DNA of 64,000 nt from Flammulina velutipes. Lineage: Eukaryota > Basidiomycota > Agaricomycetes > Agaricales > Physalacriaceae. Below are positions 57,239 through 64,000 of the stretch, piece by piece (positions within the stretch are counted from its first letter, which is position 1; the number at the start of each line of letters is the position of its first letter). The translations under genes were made by a program, and so were the position numbers. The notes under the pieces were generated by a model. That model was not told where the DNA came from. It worked only from the letters and a program-made list of their open reading frames with translations, and ran no database searches. The stretch spans positions 496,001-560,000 of the forward strand of contig CM022375.1 in the NCBI GenBank assembly GCA_011800155.1, in the 5' to 3' direction.

Positions 57239-59092
57239 TCACGGCTCCAAAACGTAAAACCGCAGATTACCGCGATAGTAAGCCACACACCGAGCTCGCA
57301 GATACCAGCGCTGAAGTTTCTTCTTGACCTTGTCGGGGTCCAGCGCGATCCATTCCTCCACCTGCGGCAAGTAGAAATTTGCGTAAATCGGCCCCTCAAC
57401 TGACTCATCGAGCTTGCTATGTTGACAGCTGCCAGACGACCATTCCTTGAGACAAAATTCGATCTGTAGTGCATTGGTTAGCTGATGAGCATCAAATGAC
57501 GAGAGGTACACACAACGACGCAAACAAAAGTGAGGAATGAAGCCGGAATTGGACTGAAGTCGTGTACGAACTCAACTCCAATGCTCTTGCAGTTCGCAAA
57601 TGCAGAATCCTTGACGGCCTTGTAGATCAAGGCCGGCTCGTACAAGCCGGTGCGAGCCATTGGATCCTGACATGTCTTGAGTTATGTATCAAAGAGATCA
57701 AGAAGGTTCTTACCAGATAGCGAAACGCACCAGCCATCAGAAGGGCACTAACAAGCTCGATGTTCTTTTGTACCGAACGTTCCTTCGACGATGTCTTGAA
57801 GCCAAAATATTCAGAAATGCTTGGCCGTATCGCATCACGAACAGCACCACGGACACGGGCGCCACGGTAAGTCATCTAATAGCAAGTCAGACAACAGCAC
57901 AAGAAAATATAAGAGAACTTACGAGCTTGGACATGGCATGAGTCAACAGACGCCCCCCAGCATCCTGTTCCTCGCACACCAAAGCCCATATCTCTGTCGT
58001 CCATTCCGCTTGTTGAGCGTCAGTGGGATATGGTGTCCGAGTGAATAGGCGAACTTCATATCGCTTGATACTGTTAGCAAGGAGAACCTTTGTTGCGCCA
58101 GAGTAATCTGCAAGTTTGTCCCCTTTTGTCCCGTTGGCCTGCTCCGGGGCAATCATGTCGTCAGAGATGTTGTCTATGGCAGCAGCGTCGTCGTCGATGG
58201 AGTGTTCTACATCATTGACGTGGTCGGAGTTTTTGAATGGGTTTTCGTCGTCTTGTACCAAGTCCGTAGGCCCGGCTGCTGTCGGGGTATGACCTCTCTG
58301 CGTCAACGTAGCGCGAGAGATGGTTGCCGGTGTTGCAAACAAGGGGCTACTGGTCGGTATAGCTTGCGTGGTGGGCCTTGTACCTCCTCGGCGACCAGCT
58401 CACGGAGACGGACTGATGTCGCCGTTAGAATGGATCTAATAAGATTCTTAGCAAACTTGAAGATATGACCATTGGTTGGAAACATTACCGAATTGCTAAA
58501 GACGAGTCCAGAATCTTCTTCTTCCTCAGGTGATTCATAGGGACGGCTGTGCTCAGTATAGTATGTGTCGTATTGATTATCTTCGCGGCCTTCATTATCA
58601 CCTGGGTGAACTGCGTTAGTGAGAGACGCAAGAGATGGCTGGAAAGACTAACGTGTACTCTGACGCAACGCATAGGTGGTCTCAGCAACCTTCTTTTCTG
58701 CAGCGGCTAACTGGCGCTGCAGCGTTTCGTTTTTCCGTGCGAGTTCCGTATCTGCTATAGAATTAATCAGCTCCAACAAAGTGTACAAATTCAATTTACA
58801 TACCTTGCTGCGTTTCGGCTTGTTCGATCGTCTTCCGTCTTGGTCGTTTCGTAGCAGATTGAAGGTCAATGAGAGGCGGAGCATCATTCTGAAGCTCTTC
58901 CACCCTACGTTTGCTGCCAGCCAGCCCTGTCTTGTTGGCTGGGACGGAAGGTTTCGACTGTGTGTTGGTCACGGCAGTCTTGCAGTTAGTTTTCGTAGCT
59001 CCTTGCGTTGGCATTGTCGTAAGTGATACCAGAGTGCGCTTTGCGGCCACGGTCAATGTCGCCTGCTGGCGAGGCATAACTTTAGGAGCCAT
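57239..59092 (-). CDS. DUF6532-domain protein
   Basis: Seven to eight exons join in phase. The N-terminal half is disordered and basic (KRTLVSLTTMPTQ, ATKRPRRKTIEQAETQQ), then a short coiled coil (NETLQRQLAAAEKKVAETTY) and an acidic stretch (YESPEEEEDSG). The domain begins KVLLANSIKRYEVRLFTRTP and runs through MSKLMTYRGARVRGAVRDAI, QKNIELVSALLMAGAFRYL, GLYEPALIYKAVKDSAF, HDFSPIPASFLTFVCVVIEF and CLKEWSSGSCQ. The alpha-helical layout and the xPIPxxxLxFxxxxIEFCLxEWSSG block are those of DUF6532, a basidiomycete-specific family of unknown function often near repeats. No stop or shift was found. The stop is at 57,239-57,241; an acidic frame further down (56,884-57,192) seems separate. Confidence 0.75.
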
Positions 59093-60249
59093 GAGCGTAG
59101 GAGAATGAAAAGCCTAAAAAAAAACCAACCATGTTTGTCAGCACATTTGCCAGCCAAACAAAAACACATACCTGTGATCCTTCCGCTGTGGCGACGATGA
59201 CTCCAGCCAAAGCTCCTGCCTCTATGCGCAACCTGCAGTGCACAATATGCAAGAAGTCATTCAAAACACCTGGTGCAGTACACTGATACACCTTGTAATA
59301 TTTGGATGGGCAAAGACCCCATATTTTGCGATTTGGTACAAGGCAAACAAGGCAGAATAGACATAGGAAGAAGGCATTATGGACAGAATATACCACTCTA
59401 CACCAGGCTAGCAGTACGGAGAAGGTCCTTGTTACTGGGACTCATCCTTGGAACCTTGAAGTCATGCACTGGTTCAGCCAGGCAATCGACCCCGCTCTCG
59501 AAGCGGGAGGAACCTAAAACTACAATACAAGTAACTCGACTTAGGTCGATCAATAAAACCAGTACTCAGTCTTGCACCCGCCATCGTGTCGGGTACTTAG
59601 AAATAAGGATCCCACTCTTCCAAGGACAGTTCACGAACCACCCGCCACACTTGGACGGACTTAGCCACCAAAACGCAGAGGACGGAGATCGACCATCGAA
59701 TCCATCAAAGGCATGTTGTGTCATGAGTCATGATCTCAGGGGAAGTAAACCTTATTCCTGAATCACGCTCTGACTCCCTGGATCTCATCAATATAATCCA
59801 GATCGGGCAGATCTCCCAGATCGAGCACAGAAACCCAAGTCCCTCTGTTGGATAGCATTCGGGCTCTGCATAGGAAGCGCCAGAGGCACTGTAGGACCCA
59901 CCTAGGAGTTGAGCCGCCAACACGACGGGCCCGACTCCTGGGCGGGGCATTATTGGAAATAAGGCCTCTCTATCGAGAGAGGAAAAACACAAGGCAACAG
60001 GGACCATGCGGGTGCTAATTGAAGGCCTGCATGGATCACCTAAGAATGGAGAGATACACATGGAACAAGCATGCCAGCTGACCTTGGATCACTCAGGAGC
60101 TGTGTGCCCGCGCGGTACGCCACTCCTCATTGGGTGCATCCAGGACAAATACCTGGCTAAGAATGATGAAGGCCATATGGCCCAGGGCACAATGAGGTTC
60201 ACGGGGCCTGCCAACGTGGCGGCCGCTCCTGTGGCGGGTAAAATACAGT
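59093..60249. other. No intact gene; repeat-like sequence
   Basis: Short frames only (for example 60,006-60,251 forward, without a recognised domain). Palindromes such as cctctctatcgagagagg (about 59,965) suggest a repeat remnant. Confidence 0.4.
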
Positions 60250-60980
60250 AAACCAGCTTTAGTCACGCTCTTTAGAAATACCTATATAATACGCTCGTTA
60301 GCATACTGTAAATTAGCTTAGACCCCCAGTAGACGCAGCCCACAAAGCAGTATTTACCGTTGGGTAGCTCGATAGGATTGAATAGAAGTTCTGTCATATA
60401 GGTGACTTTGAATCTGAAAGCAAAAGGAACTTAGAGCCATTGGAGCTACTTTGAGCAATTGAAGTTTAGCCATTGCCTGTGCCATCGACGTTCCCGGCGC
60501 TGTCTCAGAACAGTCATCTAACCACTTGAAAGAATCTGATTGGAAGACCCAGTCCCCATTGAGTGTAGTTTAGACTGCAGCTAAGCTATTGTTTTGAGCC
60601 GCGGACAGAGTCCGTTGAGTCTTAGAGCACTAGATAGATACCAGGGTATCTGGACGCAGACCTCTTAGCGTGGTTGAAGATTGACGGACCGGTTGGAGCT
60701 TTATTAAGTCTGCCTCACGCATCCCAATCGGCCTGTGACTCTTGTTGGCCTCTAGTTTTCAACTAAAGATCAGATCCCTGTTACCCCTCGAACTTGTTAT
60801 ACATTTTGAACTGTTGCAATCGAACCCCCATACCTTCGAAACCCCAAAGACCAGTTTATCGAACTCTAAACAATTAAAAGCAGACCCGCTATCGAAGCGG
60901 ACTTGCATTTCCACGCCTACTTGTTAGTGTGTGTGTGTGTGATTTGGTGGTGTTCTTTTGCACTGCTCATCACCGCTTAG
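60250..60980 (+). repeat. Long inverted repeat arm, left
   Basis: Aligns by eye, with gaps, to the reverse complement of about 62,610-63,405. Shared blocks: catcccaatcggcctgtgac, agatcagatccctgttaccc, cattggagctactt, cgcagcccacaa, and a (gt)n tract followed by ttggtggtgttctt. Identity looks like 65-75 percent. No coding frame in either arm. Confidence 0.6.
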
Positions 60981-62609
60981 CTTAACTTAAGTTAAGTATA
61001 GTCATATGCAAATCTACTTGAGTTATCTCAAGTCATTAGTAATGGTGAACCTTGTCTCTGGTTATCTTTGAAATACCTGAAGAACGACTTTGTAGTAACT
61101 TATAATTGTCTCGATAATGCTTTAAGTAGACTTTAAGAAGCTTTCTAAGAGAGTTAAAAGTTTCAAATAGTTTCAAAAGATTGCAAAAAGAATATAATAT
61201 TCATTATACTATCAACCAACAAGTACATAATACTACAATCAATACAATAGTAATAGTTTCAAGAAATATCTAACAGTATCAAGTTAATCAAGAATTCAAG
61301 AGAAAAGTACAATACACATACCAGAACATTGAACACAGTCAAAAGAGAGCACCCTTAAACAAGAGACAATAATTAGCAAGCATAAGAAGAGAAGAAGCAA
61401 GTCCACATACCAAGAGAACATCCAAGACTTGAAGATTTAAAGAGAGAACATGGAGGAAGAAAGTCAAGAGAGGAATGATGGGATCAGAGCTCAGCTCTGG
61501 TTTAAATACCAACATGAAGTCACATGACCAGGGCAGAGGGTTTGGGTCTGGAGGTCCGGACCTAAATTGCCTGCCTGTTGGACTTGATCAATTTACCACT
61601 GTTCACTCAATAACTCTCTGGGACTTGCATGGAAGATAGCAGACCTATATATGGTTGGAAAGCGTTTAGCTAGGGCTACAAGACGAGCCTATAACCGAGG
61701 GAAAATAAGAGGTGCAGCTCCGGCCATAAGCCATTCAATCAATTCTCTGTTTCTTGTGTTCAAGCAATAGCACTACTATACTTGACTGGAAGGTACAAGT
61801 ATTATATACTGTCAGAAAGCGTTCAATTAGGCCTACAAAACGCTTATGTTATCGTAGGAATCGCAAACACGCATCCCAAGTTATAGCTAAAATACTGATT
61901 TGACTCAGATTTCTTAGAGATCTTGTTATCATAATCATGTTTCTGAGCTATTCTAATACAAGCTTTGCATACAGTTTATTAAAGGCATATAAAGATAACC
62001 CAAGATGACATCAGTCAGCTCCAAGACAGCTCAAGTTAGTATATATATCATCTCTAACTATGGATAACTTAAGTAACCTACGAATACATGTGATAACATA
62101 ATTGTCTTGGGATAACTTGATACAACTTTAGACAAGATATATATGTATTATATCTTGGCTGGCTTGAAGTTATCTCTATAGAACTTGCAGTTATATTAAG
62201 ACAGTTGTTAGAATACGAATATCCACAGGTGACTTTTTAGCTTGAAGATAACTCTCCAGATTTAAGTTGCATAGTTTGAAAATATTTAACTTGAGTTAAC
62301 CAAAGATTATAAGGCCTTTCCAGATGAAGTATTAGGGCGACTCTTGGTCGTAATAAGATTTAAGCTGGGGCACAAAAGATTAGTATCATCCACAATGTGT
62401 ATGGGGAAGTGAACTGTCCTTGCCAAATGGCAAGGGGGAGGTCCAACCTCACCAGCCCGACATTGGTACCACACCACCAGAGGGGCCACTCTGGGGCGGA
62501 GGTCGAGCTACATTGTGGGAAGATATGGGAGTATGATGTGGCATTATGAAAGGAAGTGCAGAAGGATTTAGGTGAAATGAGGGAAACAGGGAATCCAGCC
62601 GATCCGGTG
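60981..62609. other. AT-rich centre of the inverted repeats
   Basis: No coding frame of note. Contains many short words built on aagtta/taactt around 61,000-61,100 and 62,030-62,300, which could fold into local hairpins. Confidence 0.5.
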
Positions 62610-63405
62610 AGGCGCGCTGATGTGCAGTGTAGAAGAACGCCACAAAAACACACACAAAACACACACTAACAAGTCAATGGTGCGATGCGGGAAAGTCCGA
62701 TGTTTATAGCGGGATTTCACATTATAGTAGCAATCGTTCGTTTTGTAATAGGTGGTATGGGACGGGTTCTTGTTCTTTGTATCTTTGTTTTATGAGACTG
62801 TTTCTCTCTATCTTCTGCTCAAAATGCTTATACTAGTTCGACGGGGTAACAGGGATCTGATCTTAAACTGAGTTCTAGTTTGCCACTAAGTCACAGGCCG
62901 ATTGGGATGTGTGTAAAGAGACCTAATGAGGCTCTTCCCAGGCCAACAACCTTCAACCACACTAGGGAGCGGGAGCTCTGGTATCTATCTGTATAATCAG
63001 GACTCTCCAACAACTAGTCGGGGCCTGAATAGATAGCCTAGCACAGTCTGAACCACACTTGTATGGGACTTGGGACTCCAACCAGAGTTGGTAGGTTCTT
63101 TAGATGGAATTTCCCGCGGAAACTCGGATCGTTGGAATCGCAAAGGACTTGGCTTCAACTTCTTTAATATGGGAAGTAGCTCCAATGAGTTCTTAGATCT
63201 TTGGTTCTGTTTCTTATTTCCACCTATCTAAACAGTGGTTCTTTTTCTAACTAAATCTTAGAGTCTATTCCTCCAGTATATACGGCTTGTGGGCTGCGGA
63301 TACGGGGGGGGGCGTAAGCTACTGTAAATAGTACAAACGAGCTAGCTTTATAGTGTTTTCTATATACGTCTGAATAAGGATATAATACCGAGTCCGCTGG
63401 TTCGG
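62610..63405 (-). repeat. Long inverted repeat arm, right
   Basis: Inverted partner of 60,250-60,980, see there. Contains cacaggccgattgggatgtg and ggggtaacagggatctgatc. Confidence 0.6.
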
Positions 63406-64000
63406 GGGAATATTCCGATAGGATGTACGGAATATCCCTTTAATGGTGCCCTTGGCATTGCTGCCTATTCGTTCTGGCTTCTATTTGCTTTGAATCCAAC
63501 CAATGGTGGCGTCGTAACTGAGTTTTCAGCGGCGCCAGGTTGTTCCTTGTGCTTGGAAGCTCCACTATTTCATTGTTTCCACTATTATTAGCGGTCGAGT
63601 CCTGTCTAGCAGGAACTCTTAGCCTTTGTTCGTATTCTTATTTCATACTACGAGTCCGAGTAGTACCGACTAGGTTTGGTATACTGGACGCGCAAGTATG
63701 TTCTTAGTATCGTGTTCGGACTTTTCCGGTAGTACTCCGGAAAAGCTATCGTTGTATCTTTACGAGTTGTCGATAGTACTCGTATTGTAGGTCCTAGTAA
63801 TGATTTACTTGTGGATCCCGAGAATCGATCAGGAACAGTCCACCGGAGTAAGTCGATCGGTGACCGAGCAGTATCTTTTGAAAGCCTAAAAGGTTACCCT
63901 GACTCCTGAGTCTCCTATGTAACATCCCGACGTCTGAGTAGTACGAACATTTGGTTTGCTAGTCCAGCAAGCGTTTAACTGCTTGCTGGCGTTGCGTCTC
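63406..64000. other. Repeat-like window end, possible LTR start
   Basis: No gene. tgtaacatcccgac at about 63,919 resembles the start of many Ty3/gypsy LTRs, but the other end lies outside the window. Confidence 0.25.

Noticed and set aside
63919..64000. Ty3/gypsy LTR
   Set aside because: Only a start-like word is visible; no second LTR, primer-binding site or polyprotein in the window.

Overview
The window looks like a gene-poor, repeat-rich stretch of a basidiomycete genome, most likely an agaricomycete. Evidence: short introns of about 45-55 nt with GT..AG borders in almost every gene, a KDZ-type transposase with a CxC2 cysteine cluster, a DUF6532 protein, LINE fragments, small TA-flanked MITEs, and relics of fungal housekeeping genes. 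All gene names rest on motif recognition from translated sequence; no database search was run.

Layout. 0-6.5 kb: two LINE fragments (reverse transcriptase C-terminus, endonuclease domain), a broken VPS1-like dynamin, a 439-bp MITE and one uncertain spliced gene. 8-13 kb: remains of an M35-type metalloprotease, of the dynactin p150 subunit (reverse strand) and of a calcium P-type ATPase. 14-16.3 kb: a second MITE and a pair of ~240-bp inverted repeats. 16.9-25.8 kb: a P4-ATPase (flippase) pseudogene with nonsense, frameshift and large deletion, then an apparently intact RNA14 gene with about ten introns, then an ATG15-like lipase pseudogene. 26-29.9 kb: diverged tandem copies of unrecognised genes and a run of duplicated exon-intron cassettes.

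29,957-46,698 is the main object: a 16.7-kb DNA transposon with ~350-bp terminal inverted repeats, full of GTCCGGAC-type subterminal motifs. It holds an open KDZ transposase (reverse strand, eight introns) and seven other open spliced genes: a protein with four tandem SUMO-interacting-like motifs, a protein with a duplicated domain, an unknown protein, a long Spt5-like protein with NGN/KOW features, two small proteins (one with a coiled coil) and an HMG-like protein with a basic and acidic tail. All eight can be spliced without internal stops, in contrast to the decayed genes around them. This fits a recent insertion whose cargo is biased towards chromatin and transcription functions.

46.7-64 kb: tandem repeats and relics, an unknown reverse-strand ORF pair, a fragment of a DUF3638/DUF3645 giant protein, an open RING protein with SUMO-interacting-like motifs (STUbL-like) and two GC-AG introns, a CFT1/CPSF160 C-terminal relic joined to a second copy of the dynactin 5' fragment, an intact DUF6532 gene, and a gene-free AT-rich end with ~700-bp long inverted repeats.

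Only RNA14 is a clearly intact housekeeping gene. The intact accessory genes are the transposon cargo, the RING gene and the DUF6532 gene.
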